The notes below the pieces were generated by a model. The model was not told the DNA's origin. It saw only the letters and a list, made by a program, of their open reading frames with translations, and ran no database searches. Made by a program: the position numbers and the translations under genes. This document shows, piece by piece, positions 1 to 7,901 of a stretch of 64,000 bases of DNA (positions are counted from its first letter, which is position 1; each line of letters starts with the position of its first letter). This DNA comes from Tolumonas sp008015085. GTDB lineage: Bacteria > Pseudomonadota > Gammaproteobacteria > Enterobacterales > Aeromonadaceae. The stretch covers positions 62,001-126,000 of the forward strand of contig JAJUJX010000004.1 of assembly GCA_029265125.1 (NCBI GenBank), read 5' to 3'.

Positions 1-248
1 TGGATAGTATTGAGCGGATCTTCCGCCGCTGCTTGTTTGGCATCAATGCCAACAACAAGGCTATCAGGAAGATAGCGGACGACAGACGGTAAAATGTCTC
101 TGCCCTGCTCATCTTTCAGGGTTTCAGCAGCGCCACTGCGAACCACTGCAACTAATGAATTTGTGGTGCCTAAATCAATACCCACCGCCCACTTCTGCTG
201 ATGCGGTGCCGCACTGAGTCCTGGTTCTGCGATATGCAATAACGCCAT
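1..248 (-). CDS. hscA: Fe-S cluster chaperone HscA, N-terminal part (cut by window edge)
   Basis: Translating the minus strand from the ATG at 246-248 gives about 82 residues that start MALLHIAEPG and contain the Hsp70 phosphate-binding motif GIDLGTTNS, then a DEQGRDILPSVV-type stretch typical of DnaK/HscA ATPase domains. HscA is the specialised Hsp70 that, with HscB, helps release the cluster from the IscU scaffold. It lies 47 bp downstream of hscB, as usual in isc operons. The rest of the gene, and any fdx/iscX, lies left of the window. Confidence 0.93.
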   Translation of the reverse strand, partial: MALLHIAEPGLSAAPHQQKWAVGIDLGTTNSLVAVVRSGAAETLKDEQGRDILPSVVRYLPDSLVVGIDAKQAAAEDPLNTI

Positions 249-295
249 AATGAATCTCTAGTCCTCATCAGTATGTAAAGTACATACCTTATCCA

Positions 296-817
296 TTATA
301 AATCAAAGAGTGACTCTTCCAGTTTCTCCAGCTCATCCTGCATTTTCCGGACAAACTTTAATTTGCGTAATGTATCCGCTGCATCTGCATACTGGCACTC
401 CGCAATTTGCTGTTCCAATGACTGATAATAACGCTGAAATTCTTTCTTAACCCGTCCCTGAAAACGAGTAATAGCGGCTTCATCAGGCTGTTTCTGCAAG
501 TTATCCAGCTCTTCACGCCATTCGAGTTGTTCCATCAGAAAGGCCGTATCTTTGACGGTATGCTGTTCATTACGCAGATCAATGCCCTGCAATACAAGCA
601 GATATTCCGCGCAGGATAATGGATTTTTCAACGTGTTGTAGGCGCTGTTTATCTCCACTGTTTTCTGCATGGACTCCAGCTTGATAGCATCTGATTGTGA
701 AGCCACATTATCCGGATGATATTGTTTTTGCAGCTCCCGGTAACGCACCGCCAGCGCAGCGGTATCTATTTTTAATGCAACAGGGATCTGAAATAACTCA
801 AAGTAATTCACGAACAA
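296..817 (-). CDS. hscB: Fe-S co-chaperone HscB (J-protein)
   Basis: A 173-residue J-domain protein, the usual HscB length. Residues 1-75 form the J domain with the HPD motif at 34-36, which stimulates the HscA ATPase. The C-terminal helical part (about 85-173) is the region that binds IscU in known HscB proteins. It lies between iscA and hscA and is read with them. A 99-bp gap with a terminator-like hairpin separates it from iscA, so hscBA may be expressed at a lower level than iscRSUA. Confidence 0.96.
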   Translation of the reverse strand: MFVNYFELFQIPVALKIDTAALAVRYRELQKQYHPDNVASQSDAIKLESMQKTVEINSAYNTLKNPLSCAEYLLVLQGIDLRNEQHTVKDTAFLMEQLEWREELDNLQKQPDEAAITRFQGRVKKEFQRYYQSLEQQIAECQYADAADTLRKLKFVRKMQDELEKLEESLFDL

Positions 818-836
818 TTCCCTCAGGGAGAAATAA

Positions 837-861
837 AAAAGGCGCCGTAAATGCGCCTTTT
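837..861 (-). terminator. Terminator-like hairpin between iscA and hscB
   Basis: A 9-bp stem (837-845 with 853-861, core GGCGC/GCGCC) closes a 7-nt loop. Read on the minus strand it is followed by TTTTTTATTT-like sequence, the form of a rho-independent terminator. It lies inside the isc operon, so it probably attenuates rather than fully stops transcription into hscBA. Confidence 0.7.
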
Positions 862-916
862 ATCATGTAACAGTGCAGTAAGCGAGCCGAATCAGCATGA
901 CGCTTCTGACGAATGA

Positions 917-1240
917 TCAAACGGTGAAACTTTCACCGCAACCACAGGCATCTTTCACATTCGGGTTATTGAATTTAAAGCCTTCGTTCAGACCTTCTTT
1001 GACAAAATCCAACTGAGTACCATCAAGGTAAGCCATGCTTTTCGCATCAACAATTACCTTCACGCCCTTATCATCAAAGATCGCATCTTCGTCGTTTAGT
1101 TCGTCAACAAACTCCAGGACATAAGCCATACCGGAACAGCCTGATGTCTTAACGCCCAGACGAAGTCCCACTCCCTTACCCCGGTTGGCGAGGAAGCGTT
1201 TTACGCGTTCAGCTGCTGCATCCGATAATGTAATTGCCAT
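917..1240 (-). CDS. iscA: Fe-S cluster assembly protein IscA
   Basis: A 107-residue A-type carrier. The three conserved cysteines of the family are present: Cys35 (SGCSG) and Cys99/Cys101 (ACGCGES near the C-terminus). A-type carriers hold iron or Fe-S clusters and pass them to target proteins, notably [4Fe-4S] enzymes. The gene is 20 bp downstream of iscU in the operon order R-S-U-A. Its length equals the usual size, so the start is secure. Confidence 0.97.
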   Translation of the reverse strand: MAITLSDAAAERVKRFLANRGKGVGLRLGVKTSGCSGMAYVLEFVDELNDEDAIFDDKGVKVIVDAKSMAYLDGTQLDFVKEGLNEGFKFNNPNVKDACGCGESFTV

Positions 1241-1260
1241 ATGTCCTACCTTACTAAACC

Positions 1261-1647
1261 TTAATTCAAACCTTTTTTCTGCTTGTAATCAGCAATAGCT
1301 GCTTTAATGGCATCTTCTGCCAGAATAGAGCAGTGGATCTTCACCGGTGGCAGCGCCAGCTCCTCGGCGATATCCGTATTCTTGATGGCCGCCGCTTCAT
1401 CCAGCGTTTTGCCTTTTACCCATTCGGTTACCAGCGAACTGGAGGCAATAGCAGAACCACAACCATACGTTTTAAATTTGGCATCTTCAATAACGCCTTC
1501 TTCATTCACTTTTAACTGCAGCTTCATTACATCACCGCAGGCCGGCGCTCCAACCATACCGGTCGCAACATTTGGATCATCCTTATCGAAGGAACCAACA
1601 TTGCGCGGGTGTTCGTAATGATCAATAACTTTTTCACTGTAAGCCAT
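1261..1647 (-). CDS. iscU: Fe-S cluster scaffold IscU
   Basis: A 128-residue scaffold on which IscS-derived sulfur and iron are built into a [2Fe-2S] cluster. Cluster-ligand cysteines are visible at 37 (GAPACGD), 63 (YGCGSAIASSS) and 106 (KIHCSILA). The LPPVK motif recognised by HscA is at 99-103. It lies 18 bp downstream of iscS. Confidence 0.98.
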   Translation of the reverse strand: MAYSEKVIDHYEHPRNVGSFDKDDPNVATGMVGAPACGDVMKLQLKVNEEGVIEDAKFKTYGCGSAIASSSLVTEWVKGKTLDEAAAIKNTDIAEELALPPVKIHCSILAEDAIKAAIADYKQKKGLN

Positions 1648-1665
1648 ACAATATTCCTCTAACTA

Positions 1666-2880
1666 TCAGTGACTAACCCACTCAACCTTGCTCAGGTCAA
1701 TCCCTTCTTTGTACATATCCCACAACGGTGACAAATCACGTAATTTACCAATGGAATTACGGATCAGACCAATTGCGTAGTCAATTTCTTCTTCTGTCGT
1801 GAAACGGCCAATGCTGAAACGAATTGAACTGTGTGCCAGTTCATCGTTCAAACCCAGAGCACGCAGCACATAAGACGGCTCCAGACTAGCTGATGTACAA
1901 GCAGAACCGGAAGATACAGCCAGATCTTTCAGCGCCATCATCAGTGATTCACCTTCCACATAGGCAAAACTGATGTTCAGGTTGCCAGCAACTCGACGAT
2001 CCATTGAACCATTCACAAAGACTTGTTCAATATCTTTCAAGCCGTTATACAGACGATCGCGCAATGCCTGAACACGCACATTTTCTTCCGCCATTTCCAG
2101 CTTAGCCAGACGGAAGGCTTCGCCCATACCTACAATTTGGTGGGTCGGCAGTGTACCTGAACGCATGCCACGTTCATGGCCGCCACCGTGCATCTGTGCT
2201 TCCAGGCGTACACGCGGCTTACGGCGAACATACAGCGCGCCAATCCCTTTCGGGCCATACACTTTATGCGCAGAGAGTGACAGCAAATCAATCTTCATGG
2301 CATCAACGTCGATATCGACTTTGCCAGCACTTTGAGCTGCATCGACATGGAACAGGATCTTACGGGAACGGCATAATTCACCAATAGCAGCCAGATCCTG
2401 AATCACACCAATTTCGTTGTTGACGTGCATGATGCTGACCAGAATAGTGTCAGGGCGCATCGCAGCTTCAATTTGCTGCAAGGTAAACAAACCATCAGAC
2501 TGCGGCTCAAGGTAAGTGACCTCATAACCTTCAGACTCTAAATGACGGCAGGTATCCAGTACTGCTTTATGCTCAGTTTTACTGGTAATGATATGTTTGC
2601 CTTGCTTGGCATAGAAATGAGCGGCACCTTTGATGGCCAAATTGTTTGATTCGGTAGCACCAGAAGTAAATACGATTTCACGAGGATCAGCGCCGATCAG
2701 ATCAGCAACATGGTTACGCGCTTCATCAACTGCCTCTTCAGCTTGCCAGCCAAAACGATGAGAACGGGAGGCTGGATTACCAAAATTGCCATCCAGCGTT
2801 AAACATTGCATCATTTTCTCAGCAACACGAGGATCGACTGGGCAAGTTGCTGAATAATCAAGATAAATAGGGAGTTTCAT
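1666..2880 (-). CDS. iscS: Cysteine desulfurase IscS
   Basis: A 404-residue PLP enzyme, the standard IscS length, which removes sulfur from cysteine for Fe-S clusters, tRNA thiolation and cofactors. Visible landmarks are His104 (KTEHKAV), the PLP lysine Lys206 (SAHKVYG) and the mobile-loop catalytic Cys328 (SSGSACTSAS). It follows iscR after 3 bp and precedes iscU. Known IscS proteins also supply ThiI/TusA-type pathways, which are not visible here. Confidence 0.98.
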   Translation of the reverse strand: MKLPIYLDYSATCPVDPRVAEKMMQCLTLDGNFGNPASRSHRFGWQAEEAVDEARNHVADLIGADPREIVFTSGATESNNLAIKGAAHFYAKQGKHIITSKTEHKAVLDTCRHLESEGYEVTYLEPQSDGLFTLQQIEAAMRPDTILVSIMHVNNEIGVIQDLAAIGELCRSRKILFHVDAAQSAGKVDIDVDAMKIDLLSLSAHKVYGPKGIGALYVRRKPRVRLEAQMHGGGHERGMRSGTLPTHQIVGMGEAFRLAKLEMAEENVRVQALRDRLYNGLKDIEQVFVNGSMDRRVAGNLNISFAYVEGESLMMALKDLAVSSGSACTSASLEPSYVLRALGLNDELAHSSIRFSIGRFTTEEEIDYAIGLIRNSIGKLRDLSPLWDMYKEGIDLSKVEWVSH

Positions 2881-2883
2881 TAT

Positions 2884-3390
2884 TTACTCCATTAAGCTCT
2901 GAATAATCGAATCTGCATTCATCATGGATTTACGCGAAGAGAATGCTGAATTCTGCTGTTTGTTCTGTTGCTCTGCGACTCGTTTAACTTCTGCCTGACG
3001 CACCAGCTCTTCGAGTGTGATACTGTTCAGGAAATCACTGATGCGGGTGCTCAGATCACGCCATAAGGAGTGAGTCAGACATTGATCCCCTCCCTGACAG
3101 CCACTTTCACCATGGCAACGAGTTGCATCAACCGACTCATTGACTGCTGCAATGATTTTACCGACAGAAATCAGGCTGGCATCAGCACCCAGGCGGTAAC
3201 CACCACCAGGGCCACGCACACTCGATACCAGACCTTGCTTACGCAGTCGCGCGAAAAGCTGTTCCAGATACGAAAGGGAAATACCCTGCCGTTCTGAAAT
3301 ATCAGCCAGAGGTACCGGCCCCAGCTCAGCATGTAAGGCAACATCCAGCATAGCTGTTACCGCATAGCGTCCTTTAGAAGTCAGTCTCAT
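2884..3390 (-). CDS. iscR: Rrf2-family Fe-S regulator IscR
   Basis: I choose the ATG at 3388-3390, giving 168 residues that begin MRLTSKGRYA as in known IscR. An upstream in-frame start at 3432 would place coding sequence over the operator. The winged-helix DNA-binding region is about residues 1-65. Cluster ligands Cys92, Cys98, Cys104 and His107 are all present at the known spacing. [2Fe-2S]-IscR represses its own operon and the cluster-free form controls other genes. An IscR-type site lies just upstream at 3431-3455. Confidence 0.96.
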   Translation of the reverse strand: MRLTSKGRYAVTAMLDVALHAELGPVPLADISERQGISLSYLEQLFARLRKQGLVSSVRGPGGGYRLGADASLISVGKIIAAVNESVDATRCHGESGCQGGDQCLTHSLWRDLSTRISDFLNSITLEELVRQAEVKRVAEQQNKQQNSAFSSRKSMMNADSIIQSLME

Positions 3391-3430
3391 GGCTTGCACA
3401 CCTAATCGTTTATGATAGGCTAATCCTGTC

Positions 3431-3455
3431 ATGACCTACTTTTTCAGTCAAGTAT
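3431..3455 (-). promoter_or_regulatory. isc promoter with a type-1 IscR binding site
   Basis: On the minus strand a 25-bp stretch begins ATACTTGACT and ends AGTAGGTCAT. This resembles the known type-1 IscR box (ATA-N-N-TGACT with an inverted half at the other end). It contains a TTGACT -35 (3446-3451), and a weak -10 candidate CAGGAT lies 17 nt further on (3423-3428). The site lies over the core promoter, consistent with autorepression. Matches were made by eye from memory. Confidence 0.72.
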
Positions 3456-3477
3456 TATTTCCTACTAAAACACTCAA

Positions 3478-4200
3478 CTATTTCTTTGCTGATTTCTGCA
3501 CCGACGTCAGGATCCCACGTAAGATATTCAGCTCGTTATTATCCGGACGCAGTCGGGTAAACATACGGCGCAGCCGCATCATGACATGCCCCGGATGATC
3601 AGAGTGCAGGAATTGGGTTTGACGCAGAGTCTCCTCTAGATGGGAGTAAAACAGCTCCATGGATGCCTGAGGCGGATAGTCATCTTCATCAGCTACCACA
3701 GGGATTTCCTGCTGAGCCAGCCATGACATCCGGATCTCATAGCACAAAGTCTGCACAGCCATCGCCACATTCAGTGAACTGTAATCAGGATTAGCCGGAA
3801 TATTGACGTGATAATGACACTGTTGCAGCTCTTCATTGGTCAGGCCCGTACGTTCACGACCAAACACCAACGCCACCGTTCCATTGACAGAACCATCAGC
3901 CAGTTTCTGCCCTGCCTGGCGTGGATCTAACATAGGCCACGATAAGGTTCTTGGACGGGCGCTGGTACCGATCACCAACGAACAGTCAGCAATTGCCTCC
4001 GCAAGCGTCGGAACGATACGCAGATTTGCCAGAATATCGACAGCTCCGGCAGCCAGAGCCGTCGATTTTCCATCCGGTGGCTGTACCGGGTCTACCAGCA
4101 CCAGCTGAGAAAGACCCATGGTTTTCATTGCACGGGCGGCAGAACCAATATTACCGGTATGAGAGGTGTTAACCAGAATAATGCGGATATTTTCGAGCAT
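3478..4200 (-). CDS. trmJ: tRNA (cytidine/uridine-32-2'-O)-methyltransferase TrmJ
   Basis: A 240-residue SPOUT-class methyltransferase. The N-terminal NTSHTGNIGSAARAM stretch, the middle GRERTGLTNEEL motif and the knot motif IPANPDYSSLNVAMAVQ (about 132-150) are typical of the TrmH/TrmJ group. The enzyme 2'-O-methylates position 32 of several tRNAs using SAM. In enterobacteria trmJ is the usual upstream neighbour of iscR, as here; it reads in the same direction, with the isc promoter in the gap. Confidence 0.94.
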   Translation of the reverse strand: MLENIRIILVNTSHTGNIGSAARAMKTMGLSQLVLVDPVQPPDGKSTALAAGAVDILANLRIVPTLAEAIADCSLVIGTSARPRTLSWPMLDPRQAGQKLADGSVNGTVALVFGRERTGLTNEELQQCHYHVNIPANPDYSSLNVAMAVQTLCYEIRMSWLAQQEIPVVADEDDYPPQASMELFYSHLEETLRQTQFLHSDHPGHVMMRLRRMFTRLRPDNNELNILRGILTSVQKSAKK

Positions 4201-4243
4201 CGGAATAACCTGTTATTACTAATCCGCCGGCATGCTAGCACAA

Positions 4244-4768
4244 TCAGATGGTTGCAGCGCGCTCGGTTGTCACTTCAGGTGTGTTAATACCTTTTTGTAC
4301 AAATAACGCCAAATCATTGAGAGCCAGACGCACAATTTTAGGCAATTCATCCAGATCCAGACTATCCATCAGGTTTTTTACCTCGAGACCTAATTCGGTG
4401 TCACCTTCAATACGCAGACGGCGCTGGAAGAATAAGCTGTCTGGATCTTCTTTTCGACCCGCAATCAGGATCAAATCATTCAAACCACCAGCAAAACTGA
4501 CATCACACTGTTCACTGTGTTCCTGTACCAGCAATTGCCCGTTCTGCAGGGTAATAAAACAGCTTAACTGTAAATCATCTACTGAAACCTTCAGAAAACG
4601 ATCCTCCAGAAAATCAAAGTCACCATCAGCCAATGCTTCCTTAAATATGCGTTGCAGCATGAAAATCATCGCACTTTTTTTCACGCCAAACGGGATCAAT
4701 GACACAGGCAAACGCAGCAACTGAGGAACCTGCATAACCAGCTTGTGATGTAAATTTTTCAGCAACAT
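4244..4768 (-). CDS. ubiT: Ubiquinone biosynthesis accessory protein UbiT (SCP2 domain, YhbT)
   Basis: A sterol-carrier-protein-2-like protein of 174 residues from the ATG at 4766-4768, which has a GGAG ribosome site 5 nt upstream. An in-frame start at 4795 is possible but unsupported. UbiT acts with UbiU and UbiV in oxygen-independent ubiquinone synthesis, probably by binding the lipid intermediates as UbiJ does aerobically. The gene is divergent from ubiUV with a 175-bp shared upstream region, the known E. coli arrangement. Confidence 0.9.
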   Translation of the reverse strand: MLLKNLHHKLVMQVPQLLRLPVSLIPFGVKKSAMIFMLQRIFKEALADGDFDFLEDRFLKVSVDDLQLSCFITLQNGQLLVQEHSEQCDVSFAGGLNDLILIAGRKEDPDSLFFQRRLRIEGDTELGLEVKNLMDSLDLDELPKIVRLALNDLALFVQKGINTPEVTTERAATI

Positions 4769-4866
4769 AACCGCTCCTATAGCTAATGCCGGCATCTAAA
4801 CACAGCAGCGTCAGAAACACCCTGCCCCACATCAAAATTAACGCAATTTCTCAGCGTTGAGACTGC

Positions 4867-4899
4867 ACAATATGGGGTCAGGTCAAAAAGTCATATTGT
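4867..4899. repeat. Short inverted repeat enclosing a GGGGTCAGGTC core
   Basis: ACAATATG (4867-4874) and CATATTGT (4892-4899) are perfect 8-bp inverted arms around a 17-nt spacer that contains GGGGTCAGGTC. It lies in the ubiT/ubiU divergent region, 45 nt before the chosen ubiU start. It could be a regulator site, a 5'-UTR hairpin, or a remnant of a REP-type element, since a TGGGGTCAG core often flanks Y1 (RAYT-like) transposase genes. I saw no second copy in the window. Confidence 0.45.
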
Positions 4900-4943
4900 C
4901 TGAATGTTTACAATGGCAAGATCCTCATAATACGAGTAAAACC

Positions 4944-5939
4944 ATGGAGCTATTGTGTCCGGCAGGTAACTTGCCTGCGCTCAAAACAGCCATTGATAAT
5001 GGAGCTGATGCGGTTTATATCGGCTTTAAAGATGATACTAATGCACGGCATTTTGCAGGTCTGAACTTTGACGATAAAAAACTGCAACGTGCGGTAGAAT
5101 ATGTTCATCAGCATCAGCGAAAACTGCATATTGCCATCAATACCTTCGCTCATCCCGGCAGTTCAAAACGCTGGCAAACAGCCGTTGATAAAGCCGTAGC
5201 ATTAGGTGCTGATGCGTTAATTATTGCTGATATTGCCGTTCTGGATTACACACGCAAGCATTACCCTGATCAGGAAATCCATTTATCTGTACAGGCGTCC
5301 GCGACAAACAGTGCAGCGGTTCGTTTTTATAAAGAGAACTTCAATATCAAACGCGTCGTTCTGCCGCGGGTATTATCCATGCATCAAGTCAGACAACTTT
5401 CTCGTGAAACTGATGTCCCGCTGGAAGTATTTGCCTTTGGCAGTCTATGTATCATGGCAGAAGGGCGTTGCTATTTATCTTCTTATTTGACCGGCGAAAG
5501 CCCTAATACAGTGGGAGCCTGCTCACCGGCAAAATACGTCCGCTGGGAAGAAACCACAAACGGACTAGAATCCCGTTTAAATGGTGTATTGATAGATCGC
5601 TACAAACAAGGTGAAAACGCCGGGTATCCAACACTGTGTAAGGGCCGTTATGAAGTGGAAGGACACACCTACCATACGCTGGAAGAACCAACAAGTCTGA
5701 ATACCCTTTCGCTATTATCAGAATTATTTGAGGCTGGCGTCGCTTCTGTAAAAATTGAAGGTCGTCAGCGCAGTCCGGCATATGTTGAACAGGTAACGAA
5801 GGTCTGGCGTGCAGCCATAGATGCGTATAAAAGAAACCCAGCGCAATATCAGGTTAACAATGAATGGGATAAGCAATTGGCCGCTGTGTCAGAAGGCAGC
5901 CAGACGACATTGGGCGCTTATCACAGGCAATGGCAATAG
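4944..5939 (+). CDS. ubiU: O2-independent ubiquinone hydroxylation protein UbiU (U32 family)
   Basis: A U32-peptidase-family protein, 331 residues from the ATG at 4944 (MELLCPAGN), the same length as E. coli UbiU. An in-frame ATG at 4857 would add 29 unconserved residues. Four cysteines at 169, 176, 193 and 232 match the known [4Fe-4S] ligands of E. coli UbiU. With UbiV it forms a heterodimer that hydroxylates ubiquinone precursors without oxygen, using prephenate as oxygen donor. The ubiV ATG follows the stop by 11 bp, implying coupled expression. Confidence 0.95.
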   Translation: MELLCPAGNLPALKTAIDNGADAVYIGFKDDTNARHFAGLNFDDKKLQRAVEYVHQHQRKLHIAINTFAHPGSSKRWQTAVDKAVALGADALIIADIAVLDYTRKHYPDQEIHLSVQASATNSAAVRFYKENFNIKRVVLPRVLSMHQVRQLSRETDVPLEVFAFGSLCIMAEGRCYLSSYLTGESPNTVGACSPAKYVRWEETTNGLESRLNGVLIDRYKQGENAGYPTLCKGRYEVEGHTYHTLEEPTSLNTLSLLSELFEAGVASVKIEGRQRSPAYVEQVTKVWRAAIDAYKRNPAQYQVNNEWDKQLAAVSEGSQTTLGAYHRQWQ

Positions 5940-5950
5940 GAAGTACTACC

Positions 5951-6823
5951 ATGCATTTTTCTCTTGGTCCCCTGCTCTACTATTGGCCAAAAACAGACGT
6001 CGAAACTTTTTATCAACTAGCCATGCAAAGCCCGGCAACTGATATTTATCTTGGTGAAACGGTCTGCAGTAAACGGCGAGAAATGAAACTGACCGATTGG
6101 TTAGAATTAGCCCGTGAGTTGCAGAATGCAGGTAAGCGCGTGATCATGTCAACGCTGGCGCTGATCCAAAGCCCTTCTGAACTTAAAGAAATGCAACGCT
6201 GGATCAATAATGGAAGCTGCGCTGTTGAAGCCAATGATCTCGGTGCAGTACAGCTAGCCTATGAACAAAAAGTTCCGTTTGTTTGTGGGCCAGCGATCAA
6301 TTGCTATAACACAGACGTCATTGCATTATTGCTGCAAAAAGGCATGACCCGCTGGGTAATGCCGGTTGAACTTTCCCGCGATTGGCTTGTATCTCTTTTA
6401 CAGGAGTGCACTGAAAGAAAATTACGGGATCAGTTTGAGGTAGAGGTATTTGCCTACGGTCATATGCCTCTAGCCTATTCCGCCCGTTGTTTTACTGCCC
6501 GCGCCTTAAATCGCCCGAAAGATGAGTGCCTGCTTGCATGCCTGCAATATCCTCAGGGGCTGGTTGCTGACAGCCAGGAAGGTGAACAGGTATTTGTACT
6601 CAATGGTATTCAGACACAATCCGGCCATTGTTATAACCTGATCAATCAATTAGCGGAAATGAATGGCTTGGTGGATGTGATCCGACTCAGCCCTGAGCAA
6701 GAAACGTTAGATTGGCTCGAAAAGTTCAATGCCCAGCTAACCAATCCGACTCATCATTCATTGCCATCCAGGGAATGTAACGGTTACTGGCAGCAAGTTG
6801 CAGGTATGCAGCTCTGCGTCTAA
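5951..6823 (+). CDS. ubiV: O2-independent ubiquinone hydroxylation protein UbiV (U32 family)
   Basis: A 290-residue U32-family partner of UbiU. I chose the ATG at 5951 because AGGAAG lies at 5939-5944; an in-frame ATG at 5930 overlaps the ubiU stop. Cys39 (ETVCSKR) and the cluster of three cysteines in YSARCFTAR...DECLLACL match the [4Fe-4S] ligand pattern of UbiV. It is the second gene of the ubiUV operon and ends just before a strong bidirectional terminator. Confidence 0.95.
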   Translation: MHFSLGPLLYYWPKTDVETFYQLAMQSPATDIYLGETVCSKRREMKLTDWLELARELQNAGKRVIMSTLALIQSPSELKEMQRWINNGSCAVEANDLGAVQLAYEQKVPFVCGPAINCYNTDVIALLLQKGMTRWVMPVELSRDWLVSLLQECTERKLRDQFEVEVFAYGHMPLAYSARCFTARALNRPKDECLLACLQYPQGLVADSQEGEQVFVLNGIQTQSGHCYNLINQLAEMNGLVDVIRLSPEQETLDWLEKFNAQLTNPTHHSLPSRECNGYWQQVAGMQLCV

Positions 6824-6833
6824 ATCGTGTAAC

Positions 6834-6862
6834 AAATAAGGCATCCGATGGATGCCTTATTT
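6834..6862. terminator. Bidirectional terminator between ubiV and nlpI
   Basis: A 13-bp perfect stem (6834-6846 with 6850-6862; core AAGGCATCC/GGATGCCTT) closes a GAT loop. A/T runs on both flanks let it serve the converging ubiUV and nlpI transcripts. Confidence 0.88.
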
Positions 6863-6877
6863 AATTCAAAAGTGTGC

Positions 6878-7825
6878 TTATTCTGCTTCGAAATCCATCT
6901 CTGCCGGGTAGCTGTTCGGCGCCTGATTAGCCATTTGCAATTCAAGCAAGGCATAACGATGCTCAATAAAATCAAACACATTATTAGAAAGAGACAGTTT
7001 AAAGTAAGCGTCTGCAGCATCCATGTTACCCTGCAACTGAGATAGCTTCGCAAGATAAAAATAGGCTTCGCATAAATGCTCGGCTAACTGGCGATTGCTA
7101 TTCGTGTTATCAGCAATATCCCGGATAAAATCGGCAGCACTCAGTTTTCCTGTATAGACCTTAACTATATTCCAGCCCCAGTCGCCATTTTTGTTTTCAT
7201 CGTAAACTTTATTCAGTGACCGCATCGCTGCAACCTGATCAACCTGAGCTTCAGTCAGAAAAAGCCATAAAGCTCGGTATGGATCATCAGGTTTACGTTG
7301 CTGGAACACTTTAATATCTTTTACAGCCAGCTCTGGCCGGTGGGCATAATACAGTGCAATGCCTCTGTTCAGATAGGCATAGTCATACCCTGGTGCCAGC
7401 TCGAGTGCCGAATCAAACGCATCATAGGCATTATCAAAATCCTGCTGCTGAGTCAGATAAACACCGATGAAATTATAAGCTTCTGCAAAATCCGGCTTTT
7501 CACGTAACGCACGGGAAAAATCAATACGCGCCATCGTGCGTAAACCTACTTTGTCGAACATCATCCCTCTTTCATAAAAGAGAGCGGCCCGCTGCTCACT
7601 ACTCAGATCATTACTGGCCAGTAGCTGGCCCAACCGCGCTAGTGCAAGTTCATTCTGATAAGTCACTTGTAATGGTGTTGCCAGCACAACTGAGGGTGGC
7701 TGCATATTTTTTGAATTTGCAGACAACGCATCGTTATGACTGCTACATCCTGCCAGAGCACAAACCATGAAGACGCAACTCAGGCGTCCAAACTTATTCC
7801 ATAATTCCAACGGCAACTCCAACAC
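6878..7825 (-). CDS. nlpI: Lipoprotein NlpI (TPR adaptor)
   Basis: An outer-membrane lipoprotein of up to 315 residues. A lipobox LAGC lies near residue 27 after a hydrophobic stretch, then several TPR repeats follow (YERGMMFDKVGL, AYNFIGVYLTQQQDFDNAYDAF, YAYLNRGIALYYAHRPELA), matching NlpI in sequence and order. In E. coli NlpI is an adaptor for the Prc protease and murein endopeptidases. There is no ATG start: the furthest candidate is GTG at 7825, while TTG at 7810 has GGAG 6 nt upstream and gives a tidier signal peptide, so the true start may be 7810. It is not next to pnp as in E. coli. Confidence 0.88.
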   Translation of the reverse strand: MLELPLELWNKFGRLSCVFMVCALAGCSSHNDALSANSKNMQPPSVVLATPLQVTYQNELALARLGQLLASNDLSSEQRAALFYERGMMFDKVGLRTMARIDFSRALREKPDFAEAYNFIGVYLTQQQDFDNAYDAFDSALELAPGYDYAYLNRGIALYYAHRPELAVKDIKVFQQRKPDDPYRALWLFLTEAQVDQVAAMRSLNKVYDENKNGDWGWNIVKVYTGKLSAADFIRDIADNTNSNRQLAEHLCEAYFYLAKLSQLQGNMDAADAYFKLSLSNNVFDFIEHRYALLELQMANQAPNSYPAEMDFEAE

Positions 7826-7901
7826 CAGCCTGGCTTTTATCTTTTAATGTTATGCCTGTATAGCCACTTTGTCATGCGATCTTATTGATAAATCCAGACT
7901 T

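Noticed and set aside
2151..2387. Plus-strand reading frame inside iscS
   Set aside because: It is antisense to the well-conserved IscS sequence, has no ribosome site and no recognisable protein features.
4857..4870. TTGAGACTGCACAA as an FNR box for ubiUV
   Set aside because: Only 7 of 10 consensus positions match TTGAT-N4-ATCAA and the right half is poor. FNR control is plausible from E. coli but not shown here.
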